Shown: one piece after another, positions 1 to 7,328 of the stretch
How positions within the stretch are numbered: the stretch's first letter is position 1
Layout of the letters: each line of letters opens with the position of its first letter
From: Bacteroidota bacterium
Lineage (GTDB): Bacteria; Bacteroidota; Ignavibacteria; SZUA-365
NCBI GenBank assembly: GCA_023432805.1
Contig: JAEYUG010000096.1
Span: 1 to 35,117, forward strand
Direction of reading: 5' to 3'
Length of the DNA stretch: 35,117 nt
Notes under the pieces: model-generated
Told to the model about the DNA's origin: nothing
The model's input: only the letters and a program-made list of their open reading frames with translations
Databases searched by the model: none
Position numbers and translations under genes: made by a program

Positions 1-340
1 CGGCACCTTCGAGCGGTTCGACCGCCCTGATCAGCACGGCGGATCCGTGACCGACCTGGCCGGTAACCACATTGCAGCAGTAGTGCATGCCGTAGGTGAA
101 GTAGACGTACAGACGTCCGGGCGGACCGAACATTACCGCGTTGCGCGCGGTGCGTCCCCGATGACTGTGCGAGGCCTCGTCATCTTCGTGATACGCTTCC
201 GTCTCGACGATGCGGCCGACGATGCGTCCCTCGGCCGTCTCGCGCACGAACAACGCGCCGAGCAGGTCACGTGCGACCTCGGGGGTGGGACGCAGATAAA
301 ACGAGAGGGGCAGGACGGGACCGGGCAGCGGACTCTGCAT
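1..340 (-). CDS. aag: 3-methyladenine (methylpurine) DNA glycosylase, 5' part only
   Basis: Base-excision repair enzyme of the AAG/MPG family, which removes alkylated purines such as 3-methyladenine. The window keeps about 113 N-terminal residues; the C-terminal part lies beyond base 1. Seen: the family signature RIVETEAY at residues 43-50, with Glu48 and Tyr50 matching the catalytic Glu125 and pocket Tyr127 of human AAG, then HSHRGRTARN, the MFGPPG turn, and YVYFTYGMHYCCN, which matches the DNA-intercalating and pocket region. The ATG at 340 gives a short N-terminus typical of bacterial members. It begins 15 bp after the stop of the cytochrome gene on the same strand, so it is probably the last gene of a three-gene minus-strand operon. 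The identity is clear from the motifs; completeness cannot be judged. Confidence 0.93.
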   Translation of the reverse strand, partial: MQSPLPGPVLPLSFYLRPTPEVARDLLGALFVRETAEGRIVGRIVETEAYHEDDEASHSHRGRTARNAVMFGPPGRLYVYFTYGMHYCCNVVTGQVGHGSAVLIRAVEPLEGA

Positions 341-355
341 GTCAGCTCCGCACGA

Positions 356-1174
356 TCAGCGGGCGGATTCGAGCCAGGCGCGGATGTCGGCGATTTCCTG
401 ATCGGAGAGCCGGTCGGTGGCGAAGAACGGCATGTTCTCCGACCCGCTGCGCACGACGCGCGGCAGTTCGTCGAGTTTGCGCTTGAGCATGCGGTATGAG
501 GGACCAACTCCGAGTCCGCCGGTGCCGTGACAAATGCCGCAGGCCTTCGAGAACAACGTCGCACCGCGCTCGGCGTTTCCCCGCTTCGTCATGATGCGAG
601 CGACGGCGGCATCGACCTTCGCACGCGCTGTGTCGGGATCTCCCGGCCATGTGACCGCGGTCCACTGAATGCGCGCGGCTTCGTCCCCGGTTGAAATTGC
701 CTCGAAGAAGGCCATAAGCGCATCGGCCTCGTCCTGTCGCAGAGAGCGACCGTCTGGCAGCACGCGTTCGAGGTATCGCTGTGCACAGGTCGCGCTTCCC
801 GCCGCAGTCGCCGCGAGCGCCTCCCCGGACACGGCGCCATTCCATGTGGCGACACGCCGCGCGGCTCCGACGATCGAATGTCCGGCGAAGATTCGCGTGG
901 GATGTGCGATGCGTTCGTCGCCGTCGGAGTGGCAGTCGGCACACGCAACACCGGTAGATCCGAAATCACGATTGCGGAAAATCTCCTGTCCCGTGCGCGC
1001 GAGGGCGGCTTCCGCAGTGGCGTTGCGCGTGCCCCCCTCCTGCCGAGTGTCCGCGTCGCGCCCGCATCCCACCAGCAACGCGAGTGCTGCCGCCAGCAGC
1101 ATCCCCACGCACGTCAGGACGAGGGATTGTGCGCTGGTCCCGGTCGGGGCAAGGTCGTGGTCAGTCCTCATCAT
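356..1174 (-). CDS. Di-heme cytochrome c lipoprotein
   Basis: Predicted exported electron-transfer protein of 272 residues. N-terminal residues 17-36 are hydrophobic and end in the lipobox LVGC (Cys37), so it should be a lipoprotein. There are two covalent haem sites: CADCH at 78-82 and CGICH at 212-216. The second is followed by a NMPF motif with Met248 as likely axial ligand, typical of class I cytochrome c. The first half also carries GHS and TWNG segments reminiscent of di-haem cytochrome c peroxidase/MauG-like N-terminal domains, but the match is too weak to assign peroxidase activity. Two adjacent ATGs (1174, 1171) are possible starts, and both overlap the end of the upstream membrane-protein gene by 11-14 bp, which suggests translational coupling. 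Longer upstream readings of this frame would lie over that gene and were not used. The redox partner is unknown. Confidence 0.85.
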   Translation of the reverse strand: MMRTDHDLAPTGTSAQSLVLTCVGMLLAAALALLVGCGRDADTRQEGGTRNATAEAALARTGQEIFRNRDFGSTGVACADCHSDGDERIAHPTRIFAGHSIVGAARRVATWNGAVSGEALAATAAGSATCAQRYLERVLPDGRSLRQDEADALMAFFEAISTGDEAARIQWTAVTWPGDPDTARAKVDAAVARIMTKRGNAERGATLFSKACGICHGTGGLGVGPSYRMLKRKLDELPRVVRSGSENMPFFATDRLSDQEIADIRAWLESAR

Positions 1175-1547
1175 CGTCCTCGATGGGTGTGGAGCGCGGC
1201 TCCCACAATTCACCGTCGCAGGGGATGTAGTCTTCGGTGACGTGTTCGTCGAGTTTCTGGCAGAGCACGCTCGATTCGACGAAGTGGCGGCAGGAGCTGC
1301 AGAGGGTGTCGCGGCGCACGCGGCGTGTTTCCGCACGGAAGATGCGGTACTGCACCTGGATGGGATGCAGGACGAAGGCATAGAGCGACAGGGCGGTGAT
1401 GCTGAACCAGAGGGAGTAGTCGAGCCACCGGACGTAGTCGTACGCAATGATGGCCACGAAGATGACCACGGCCGTGCGCACGATGGCCCAGGTGACGATG
1501 CTGCCGATCGTGTTGCGGTAAGGGAGACGCGGGGTCGGGTCGGGCAT
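1161..1547 (-). CDS. Small two-helix membrane protein with C-terminal Cys4 motif
   Basis: 128 residues, family not recognised. Residues about 10-38 and 40-62 form two hydrophobic helices (IVTWAIVRTAVVIFVAIIAY and a second one ending near HPIQ). The following soluble part has four cysteines spaced C-x2-C-x9-C-x13-C, starting at CSSCRHF, a pattern that could bind zinc or an iron-sulphur cluster. The C-terminus is very acidic (EDDDED). It is the first gene of the minus-strand group with the di-haem cytochrome and the glycosylase, and its stop codon overlaps the cytochrome start. A role in membrane redox chemistry or in maturing the cytochrome is plausible from context only. The ATG at 1547 lacks a Shine-Dalgarno sequence, which is common in Bacteroidota. 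Confidence 0.72.
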   Translation of the reverse strand: MPDPTPRLPYRNTIGSIVTWAIVRTAVVIFVAIIAYDYVRWLDYSLWFSITALSLYAFVLHPIQVQYRIFRAETRRVRRDTLCSSCRHFVESSVLCQKLDEHVTEDYIPCDGELWEPRSTPIEDDDED

Positions 1548-1614
1548 TGTCGGTGCTGGTGTTGTGGCCGATGCGTGTGGGGTTGTGATGACAGGGACGC
1601 GAGCGTTGTGGTGG

Positions 1615-1637
1615 GACGGACGGGGCGTGCGTCCTCC
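1615..1637. repeat. Degenerate copy of the intergenic hairpin repeat
   Basis: This segment reads GACGGACG-GGG-CGTGCGTC followed by CTCC. It matches the unit repeated twice at 13826-13879 except for one missing base in the loop and one C-to-G change in the right arm. It lies in the divergent gap 1548-1738, upstream of the promoter of the plus-strand operon. A decayed member of the same repeat family is the simplest reading; chance similarity in G+C-rich DNA cannot be excluded. Confidence 0.5.
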
Positions 1638-1655
1638 TGGGCCCCGTCGGTGTCA

Positions 1656-1686
1656 TTGCATGACTGGGGCGAATCTCCTACTTTCA
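1656..1686 (+). promoter_or_regulatory. Predicted promoter of the DUF4905/yjbQ/kdsD operon
   Basis: TTG at 1656-1658, then 20 bp, then TACTTTCA at 1679-1686. The spacing and the TANNTT core are the same as at five other gene starts in this window. Transcription would begin near 1693, leaving a leader of about 46 nt before the ATG at 1739. Divergent gap 1548-1738 otherwise shows only the degenerate repeat at 1615. Confidence 0.55.
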
Positions 1687-1738
1687 CAGGTCGGGCCGGA
1701 ATGGAAAATCCATCACCCGCAGCTCATTTCAAAATGCG

Positions 1739-2623
1739 ATGAAGAACCTGATCTCCCGTGCCTTCGGGCAGAAATGGCAGCCGGTCTGGCGCCACGACGC
1801 CCGCCGGCACATCTGGCTGATGAAATTCTCCGGCACCGGTGCGATCGTGCTGGAACTGCGCGACATCGAACGCAAGCAGGCATCCTTCGCCTGTCTCGAC
1901 GAGGAGACGGGCGCGGTACGCTGGAAGGATCTCTCGCTGGAAGAGCCCTGGTGGGTCGGCATCGACGACATCGACGGCGACATGCTCTTCCTGCACGGCT
2001 ATCGGAAGCCCGACATGCCGCAGCACCTCGGCATCACGGCGGTCGATCTCGCAACGGGACGCACGCGCTGGCATGAACCGCAGCGCACGTTCCAGTTCGT
2101 CTTCGGCGACCGCGTCTATGCCTCACAGCAGGGATTCGAATCCCTGCACCACGTCGCGCTCGACCGCGCCACGGGCGCGCTCGTCGAGGATCTCGGCAGC
2201 GATGCCACGGCGCTGCATGGACTGCGGATGCTGCTGAATGCGGAGGATCGCTTCGCGGGATACGCTTATCCCACGGAATTCACCGACCAGCATCCCGACT
2301 TCGAACGCTTCCGCATGATCGTTGCGGAAGCCGTGCCCGCCGCGACGGTACGCGGACCCATCGACGTGCTCGTGCGCGATCCCTACCTCATGATCAGCTG
2401 GCATGCACAGACGGGCAGCGACGCGCAGGGACGTCCCACACACGACCAGCATTTCGTCGCCTTCGACACGACGACCGGTGGGCGTGTGTTCGCCGATCGC
2501 ATCAACACCGGTGTACCGATCCCGACCATCGATTCGTTCTTCATCAAGGACGACCGCGTGTACTACATCGCGAGCGGCCGTGTTCTCACCGCCCATTCCC
2601 TCACCGCAGCGTGTGCTCCATGA
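1739..2623 (+). CDS. DUF4905-like protein with PQQ/WD-type propeller repeats
   Basis: 294 residues, no signal peptide, so probably cytoplasmic. The start resembles DUF4905 proteins of Bacteroidota: WQPVWRHDARRHIWLM, then an ELRD...F segment, then CLDEETGAVRWKD, EEPWWVGI and AVDLATGRTRWHE. The repeated D-x-x-TG-x-x-x-W units are typical of propeller blades that do not need a bound quinone. Function of the family is unknown. It is the first gene of a plus-strand run. Its TGA overlaps the ATG of the YjbQ gene (ATGA), a sign of coupled translation. The DUF4905 label is from memory of the family pattern and would need a profile search. Confidence 0.7.
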   Translation: MKNLISRAFGQKWQPVWRHDARRHIWLMKFSGTGAIVLELRDIERKQASFACLDEETGAVRWKDLSLEEPWWVGIDDIDGDMLFLHGYRKPDMPQHLGITAVDLATGRTRWHEPQRTFQFVFGDRVYASQQGFESLHHVALDRATGALVEDLGSDATALHGLRMLLNAEDRFAGYAYPTEFTDQHPDFERFRMIVAEAVPAATVRGPIDVLVRDPYLMISWHAQTGSDAQGRPTHDQHFVAFDTTTGGRVFADRINTGVPIPTIDSFFIKDDRVYYIASGRVLTAHSLTAACAP

Positions 2624-3039
2624 CCATCATCAACGACACCCTGCGCATCGAAACGCGCGGCAACAATGACATGATCGATCTGACCGACCGGCTCGCGCGC
2701 ATCCTCACGCGCCACAAGCTGAAGATCGGCAGCATGCTCGTGTTCGTGCCGGGTTCGACGGCGGGACTCACCACCATCGAGTACGAACTCGGCCTCAAGC
2801 AGGATTTCAGTGCGCTGATGGAGCGGCTTGCGCCGCGTGCCGCGCACTATCACCATGAAGAGACGTGGAACGACGGCAATGGTCATTCGCACGTGCGCGC
2901 CTCGCTGATCGGTCCCTCGATCACCCTGCCCTTCGACAACGGCACGCTGATGCTCGGGTCGTGGCAGCAGGTGGTGCTGGTGGATTTCGACAACAGGCCG
3001 CGCACGAGGAGTCTCGTCGTCCAGTGCAGCGGTCAGTGA
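2620..3039 (+). CDS. yjbQ: YjbQ/UPF0047 family protein
   Basis: 139 residues, about the full length of the YjbQ (UPF0047) family. The C-terminal half carries the family signature: a His-rich stretch HYHHEETWNDGNGHSHVRAS, then LIGPSITLPFDNG and LGSWQQVVLVDFD. The conserved histidines and Asp/Glu are likely metal or phosphate ligands. Some members are annotated as secondary thiamine-phosphate synthases because of weak activity, but the physiological role is unsettled. The ATG at 2620 was chosen because it overlaps the preceding stop as ATGA and gives the standard N-terminus MTIIND. KdsD follows after 30 bp. Confidence 0.9.
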   Translation: MTIINDTLRIETRGNNDMIDLTDRLARILTRHKLKIGSMLVFVPGSTAGLTTIEYELGLKQDFSALMERLAPRAAHYHHEETWNDGNGHSHVRASLIGPSITLPFDNGTLMLGSWQQVVLVDFDNRPRTRSLVVQCSGQ

Positions 3040-3069
3040 TTCTCCCTTCCTTCACTTCGTGATCATCGC

Positions 3070-4053
3070 ATGACCCCCTCTCCCTCGCCCCTGCGCGCGC
3101 AGGATATCGGCCGCCGCGTGCTCGACATCGAATCCGCATCCCTCGCGCGTGCGCAGGCACGCATCGGCGAGGCTTTCGACGAGGCTGTGGAACTGCTGCT
3201 GCAGTGCACGGGCCGTGTCGTGGTCAGCGGCGTGGGCAAGAGCGGGTTGATCGCGCGCAAGATCGTGGCGACGATGAACAGCACCGGCACGCCTGCGATT
3301 TTCCTGCATCCCGCCGACGCGGTGCACGGCGACCTCGGCATGGTACGCCGCGAGGATGCGGTGCTGCTGCTCTCCAAGAGCGGGAACACCGAGGAGATCA
3401 AGCTGCTGCTGCCCATACTCACACGCATCGGACTGCCCGTGATCGCGCTTGTGGGCAAGGTCGACAGTGCCATCGGACATCACGCCGACATCGTGCTCGA
3501 TGCAAGCGTGGAGGAAGAGGCATGTCCCCACGACCTTGCGCCCACCGCCTCGACGACAGTGGCGCTCGCACTCGGCGACGCGCTCGCCATCGCGCTGCTC
3601 GAAAAGCGCGGCTTCACTCCAGAGGATTTCGCGCTGTACCATCCCGGTGGAAGTCTTGGCAAGCGCCTACTGCTGAGCATCGACGAGATCATGGTCGCAG
3701 GCGAGCGCATGCCGTCGGTGCATCGTGCCGTGTCTCTTCGGGATGCGATCCTTGAAATGACGAGCAAGCGTCTCGGCGCAACATGCGTGACCGACGACAA
3801 CGGCAAGCTCTGCGGCATGATCACCGACGGCGATCTGCGACGCATGCTCGAGCGCGATACCGACATGACGAATCTGCTCGCGTTCGACGTCATGAGTCCC
3901 AACCCGAAAACCCTGTATCCCCACGCCCTCGCGAGCATGGCACTCGAGGTCATGGAACAGTTCAAGATCACACAGCTCATCGTCGTCAATGCCGAGCGCG
4001 AACCCGTGGGTATCGTGCACATGCACGATCTCGTGCAGCTGGGACTGCGATGA
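3070..4053 (+). CDS. kdsD: Arabinose-5-phosphate isomerase (KdsD/KpsF)
   Basis: Converts ribulose-5-phosphate to arabinose-5-phosphate, the first committed step to Kdo of the lipopolysaccharide inner core. 327 residues, the usual family length. An N-terminal SIS domain (about 30-190) shows VSGVGKSGLIARK, HPADAVHGDLGM and LLSKSGNTEE. The YHPGGSLGKRL segment holds the conserved histidine near the active site (His193 in E. coli). Two CBS domains follow, at about 205-265 and 270-327, with TDGDLRRML in the first. The stop overlaps the start of the methyltransferase/MTHFR fusion as ATGA. Its presence agrees with the lipid A genes downstream and means that this organism makes Kdo-type LPS or a related lipid. 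Confidence 0.95.
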   Translation: MTPSPSPLRAQDIGRRVLDIESASLARAQARIGEAFDEAVELLLQCTGRVVVSGVGKSGLIARKIVATMNSTGTPAIFLHPADAVHGDLGMVRREDAVLLLSKSGNTEEIKLLLPILTRIGLPVIALVGKVDSAIGHHADIVLDASVEEEACPHDLAPTASTTVALALGDALAIALLEKRGFTPEDFALYHPGGSLGKRLLLSIDEIMVAGERMPSVHRAVSLRDAILEMTSKRLGATCVTDDNGKLCGMITDGDLRRMLERDTDMTNLLAFDVMSPNPKTLYPHALASMALEVMEQFKITQLIVVNAEREPVGIVHMHDLVQLGLR

Positions 4054-5933
4054 GCTACACTGGTGCGATGCTGCACGACACCCCGCAAACACGGGATTTC
4101 CGCGCTGCGCTGCGTGATCGCGTCGTGCTGTTCGATGGTGGGATGGGAACCGAACTCTATCGACGCGGCGTGTTCATCACAACGTGCTTCGACGAACTGA
4201 ACCTCTCGAATCCAGCGCTCGTCCGCCAGGTGCACGACGACTATCGTGCGGCGGGATGCGATGTTCTTGAGACCAACACCTACGGTGCAAACCGCTTCAA
4301 GCTCAAGGCCCACGGACTCGCAGAGCACCTGCACGAAATCAATCTCATGGGCGCGCGGCTCGCCCGGCAGGCCGCCGGCGACGATGTGTTCGTCGCAGGG
4401 TCGCTCGGTCCCCTCGGCGTGCAGATCGAGCCTCTCGGTCCCATCTCGCTCGAGGAGGCGAAGGAGTACTTCGCCGAGCAGGTACGTCCCTTGCTCGAAG
4501 GGGGCGTCGACCTCTTCGTGCTCGAAACCTTCATCTATCCGAACGAGCTGCTGCAGGCTGTCGCGGCCGTGCGGTCGCTCTGCGACCTGCCGATCGTCGC
4601 ACAGATGACCATCAACGACGACGGTACCGCCCTGACGGGCGCCGCACCGGAACTGATGGTGCAGGAACTCGAGAGCACGGGCGCCGACGTGATAGGCGTG
4701 AACTGCACGGTGGGACCCAACGTCATGCTGTCGTGGATCGAGCGCATACGTCCCCTCACAAGCCTGCCGATTTCGGTAATGCCCAACGCGGGCAAGCCGC
4801 GCAATGTCGACGGCCGGAACATCTACCTCACGTCGCCCGAATATCTCGGCACCTACGCCAAACGCTACATCCAGGCGGGTGCGCAGGTAATCGGCGGCTG
4901 CTGCGGAACGGGTCCCGAGCACATCCGCCGCATGCGCGACGCGATCACCGTGTACGCCCCGCAGCTGCGCACGACGCACGTCGACGTGCAGCGCGTGGAA
5001 GCTCCCGCCGATGTGCGTGTGACGCCCCGCGAAGAGAAATCGCGCCTCGCCTGCCGGCTCGTGCAGGGCCATTTCGCGACATTCGTCGAACTCATTGCAC
5101 CCCGCGGCATCAGCGCCACGCTCGAACTGGAGAAGGCCCGCGCCCTGCACCGGCATGGGGTGGATGTGATCAACATTCCCGACGGTCCCCGAGCCAGCGC
5201 GCGCATGAGCGCCATCGCGCTGGCCGTCCAGATCCAGCGCGATGTCGGCATCGAAACCGTGCTGCATTACGCCTGCCGCGACCGCAACGTGATCGGTATC
5301 CAGAGCGACGTGCTCGGTGCACACGCCCTCGGTGTACGCAACATCCTCGCCGTGACCGGCGATCCGCCGAAGCTCGGCAACTATCCCGACGCCACCGCCG
5401 TGTTCGATGTCGACGCAATCGGTCTCGTGAACATCCTCAACCGTCTTAACCACGGACTCGACATCGCGGGCAACGCCATCGGTGCCGCGGCATCGCTGTA
5501 CATCGGCGTGGGCGTCAATCCCGGTGCGGTTAATCTCGATCAGGAACTGCGACGTCTCGACTGGAAGGTGGAGGCCGGTGCGGAATTCATGATCACGCAG
5601 CCGGTCTTCGATCTGGGCGTCTTCGAGACCTTCCTGCGCCGCACCGAGCACATCGGAATCCCCCTCATCGCGGGCCTCTGGCCGCTGGCCTCACTGCGCA
5701 ATGCCGAGTTCATGAACAACGAGGTGCCCGGCTGTGTCGTGCCCGACGAGGTGATGGAGCGCATGCGCCAGCATCAGGACAACCGCGAGGCGGGGCGTGC
5801 CGAGGGTGTGGCCATCGCGCGCGAGACACTTGCGCAGATGATGCCGCACATCGCAGGGGTGCAGGTTTCGGCCCCCTTCGGCCGGGTCGAAACCGTGATC
5901 GACATTCTCGAATCGATTCCACTGCACCGGTGA
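4050..5933 (+). CDS. Bifunctional homocysteine S-methyltransferase / methylenetetrahydrofolate reductase
   Basis: 627 residues. Residues about 10-310 form a BHMT/MetH-type homocysteine methyltransferase barrel: LFDGGMGTELYRRG near the start, the zinc ligand Cys219 in GVNCTVG, and the pair Cys284-Cys285 in GGCCGTG. Residues about 335-620 form a MetF-type FAD-binding barrel (VELIAPRG, VTGDPPKLG, GVGVNPGA, FMITQPVF, HIGIPLIAGLWPL). The same fusion occurs in B. subtilis YitJ. It should make 5-methyl-THF and methylate homocysteine to methionine, although the methyl donor of the N-terminal half is not fixed by sequence. The ATG at 4050 overlaps the kdsD stop; a second in-frame ATG at 4068 is possible. 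A weak GCACG/CGTGC hairpin follows the stop at 5935-5947. Confidence 0.92.
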   Translation: MSYTGAMLHDTPQTRDFRAALRDRVVLFDGGMGTELYRRGVFITTCFDELNLSNPALVRQVHDDYRAAGCDVLETNTYGANRFKLKAHGLAEHLHEINLMGARLARQAAGDDVFVAGSLGPLGVQIEPLGPISLEEAKEYFAEQVRPLLEGGVDLFVLETFIYPNELLQAVAAVRSLCDLPIVAQMTINDDGTALTGAAPELMVQELESTGADVIGVNCTVGPNVMLSWIERIRPLTSLPISVMPNAGKPRNVDGRNIYLTSPEYLGTYAKRYIQAGAQVIGGCCGTGPEHIRRMRDAITVYAPQLRTTHVDVQRVEAPADVRVTPREEKSRLACRLVQGHFATFVELIAPRGISATLELEKARALHRHGVDVINIPDGPRASARMSAIALAVQIQRDVGIETVLHYACRDRNVIGIQSDVLGAHALGVRNILAVTGDPPKLGNYPDATAVFDVDAIGLVNILNRLNHGLDIAGNAIGAAASLYIGVGVNPGAVNLDQELRRLDWKVEAGAEFMITQPVFDLGVFETFLRRTEHIGIPLIAGLWPLASLRNAEFMNNEVPGCVVPDEVMERMRQHQDNREAGRAEGVAIARETLAQMMPHIAGVQVSAPFGRVETVIDILESIPLHR

Positions 5934-6013
5934 GGCACGACCCGTGCGGGCGCAGGCCGCTTCCCCCCGGTACTGCGCGCTGACCCATCCTCCCATTCCC
6001 CACGACCCTCCGC

Positions 6014-6835
6014 ATGATCCCCCATCCCCCACGCGACCTTGTGCAAGACATGCTCCGCGTCTGCGCGCGCCTCTCCGCACTCGGCTTCACGCCGGCGACG
6101 GATGGCAATGTGAGCGCACGGATTTCGGATACGCACATCCTCTGTACCCCGACGGCGCTGGCGAAGGGCGAGGTGCGGGCGGACGATCTGGTGGTCGTGG
6201 CGATGGATGGCACGCATGCCGCGGGCTCGCGGCGCGCTTCGACCGAAGTCCGCATGCACCTCGAATACTATCGGCAACGCATGGACGTGCGCGCCGTGGT
6301 GCACGCGCATCCCGTGCACGCGACCGCGTGGGCAACAGCGGGACGCGCACTCGACGCCTGCGTGTTTCCGGAGGTCATCGTCTCGCTCGGCACGGTACCG
6401 CTGGCGGCGTACGCAACACCCTCGACCGAAGACGTGCCGCTCTCGATCGCGCCCTTCACCGCCACGCACGACGCGGTGCTGCTGGCCAATCACGGCGTGG
6501 TGACTGCAGGTGCGTCGCTCGCAACCGCGCTGCACCGCATGGAGAAGGTCGAACACACCGCGCACGTACTCTGGCTGGCCGAGACGCTCGGCGGACCCCG
6601 TGTGCTCTCGCGCGAGCAGGTGCAGCGATTGCTGGATGTCGCTCCTGCCAGCTATGGGGTGGATGCGTCCTCGCGTCCCGCCTGCAACACGAACCTCGCG
6701 TCCTCCGCTCCCAGTGCACCCTCGTCGGAAGCCTCCGCCGACGGACATGCCGGGCGTGACGCAAGTCCTGTACTTTCAGGGATCTCCGAACTCGTGTCTC
6801 ACACATTGCGTGAGCTGGGCTTTACAAAGGATTGA
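6014..6835 (+). CDS. Class II aldolase/adducin family protein with extended tail
   Basis: 273 residues. Residues about 5-205 form a class II (zinc) aldolase/adducin domain like fuculose- or rhamnulose-phosphate aldolases. Seen: TDGNVSAR for phosphate binding, ASTEVRMHLEYYR with the likely catalytic Glu, HAHPVHATAW giving two zinc histidines, and ANHGVV giving the third. Substrate cannot be read from sequence; fuculose-1-phosphate, rhamnulose-1-phosphate or methylthioribulose-1-phosphate type reactions are all possible, and the methionine gene just upstream makes a methylthio-salvage link worth considering. Residues about 215-250 are low-complexity Ala/Ser/Pro. The last 20 residues look structured again. 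The gene starts 80 bp after the MTHFR fusion, and I see no promoter of the window's type in that gap. Confidence 0.82.
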   Translation: MIPHPPRDLVQDMLRVCARLSALGFTPATDGNVSARISDTHILCTPTALAKGEVRADDLVVVAMDGTHAAGSRRASTEVRMHLEYYRQRMDVRAVVHAHPVHATAWATAGRALDACVFPEVIVSLGTVPLAAYATPSTEDVPLSIAPFTATHDAVLLANHGVVTAGASLATALHRMEKVEHTAHVLWLAETLGGPRVLSREQVQRLLDVAPASYGVDASSRPACNTNLASSAPSAPSSEASADGHAGRDASPVLSGISELVSHTLRELGFTKD

Positions 6836-6840
6836 CGGCT

Positions 6841-6853
6841 CCGTATATTACGG
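6841..6853. other. Short perfect palindrome before the FtsB-like gene
   Basis: CCGTA-TAT-TACGG, directly between the aldolase stop (6833-6835) and the ATG at 6855. It could be a protein-binding site or a small hairpin that covers the translation start. It is only 13 nt, so chance is a real possibility. Confidence 0.3.
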
Positions 6854-6854
6854 C

Positions 6855-7208
6855 ATGCCTGCATTCGGATACCGTGAACAGACGGAGCTGCCGCGCTTTC
6901 TGCGCTTCCTGCGCAACAGGAAACTCGCGGTGCTTGTCGGCGCGGTGCTGGTGACGTTCATTCTCACGACGTTCAGCAACAAGGGACTCTTGCGGCGCGT
7001 GATGCTCGAACGGGATCTCGACGAGCAGCGCACGAAAATCGTTCAGCTGCGTGTCGACATCAAGGAACTGCGCGCCATGCGCAACAGCCTGGCGGGCGAC
7101 GAGTTCATGATCGAACGTGTCGCACGCGAAACGCACGGCATGATCAAGCCCGGTGAAGTCGTGTACCGCATCCGTCCCGCCAAGTCGCAGCAGAGTCCCT
7201 CAAGGTAG
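6855..7208 (+). CDS. FtsB/DivIC-like septum formation initiator protein
   Basis: 117 residues, the typical size of FtsB/DivIC proteins. A short cytoplasmic N-terminus (to about residue 22) is followed by one membrane helix (LAVLVGAVLVTFILTTF, about 23-40). A coiled coil then follows (RVMLERDLDEQRTKIVQLRV to about residue 80), ending in the conserved EFMIERVARETHGMIKPGEVVY, close to the DivIC signature around YAREx(Y/H)xMxxPGE. Such proteins bridge FtsL and FtsQ at the division site. The ATG at 6855 was chosen because earlier in-frame sequence overlaps the aldolase gene and would put unrelated residues before the helix. It is the last gene of the plus-strand run and faces ppk across a hairpin-rich gap. 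Confidence 0.87.
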   Translation: MPAFGYREQTELPRFLRFLRNRKLAVLVGAVLVTFILTTFSNKGLLRRVMLERDLDEQRTKIVQLRVDIKELRAMRNSLAGDEFMIERVARETHGMIKPGEVVYRIRPAKSQQSPSR

Positions 7209-7220
7209 ACCAGACCGGTC

Positions 7221-7240
7221 GGTGGACGTCTTCGTCCACC
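7221..7240. repeat. Intergenic hairpin, single inverted unit
   Basis: GGTGGACG-TCTT-CGTCCACC: an 8-bp perfect stem with a 4-nt loop, 13 bp after the FtsB-like gene. It uses the same arms as the tandem units at 7265-7322 but in opposite orientation. It could act as a terminator for the plus-strand operon, though no T-run follows. Confidence 0.7.
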
Positions 7241-7264
7241 CTGCAACCACCCGACATCCGTCAA

Positions 7265-7322
7265 GAGTGGACGAGGACGTCCACCCTCCTTTCGAGTGGA
7301 CGAGGACGTCCACCCTCCTTTC
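7265..7322. repeat. Two tandem 29-bp palindrome-bearing repeats
   Basis: Two identical, directly adjacent 29-bp units at 7265-7293 and 7294-7322. Each contains GTGGACG-AGGA-CGTCCAC (7-bp stem, 4-nt loop) followed by CCTCCTTTC. They fill the gap between the converging FtsB-like gene and ppk and end 6 bp before the ppk stop. The layout is like REP/palindromic-unit clusters: conserved stem, tandem copies, placement after genes. A related version is at 13826-13879. Possible roles are bidirectional termination or mRNA 3'-end protection. Confidence 0.8.
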
Positions 7323-7328
7323 GACACA

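Noticed and set aside
1175..1687. Upstream extension of the cytochrome reading frame
   Set aside because: It lies over the membrane-protein gene in another frame, is rich in low-complexity Arg/Pro/Thr, and would put the signal peptide in the middle of the protein.
3480..5651. 723-residue open frame on the minus strand
   Set aside because: It is antisense to kdsD and the methyltransferase/MTHFR fusion, both clear from motifs. Long antisense frames are expected in such G+C-rich DNA.
6771..6778. TACTTTCA inside the aldolase gene as a promoter for the FtsB-like gene
   Set aside because: It matches the -7 box but has no TTG 20-21 bp upstream. It could be a weak internal promoter, but the sequence does not support it enough to list.
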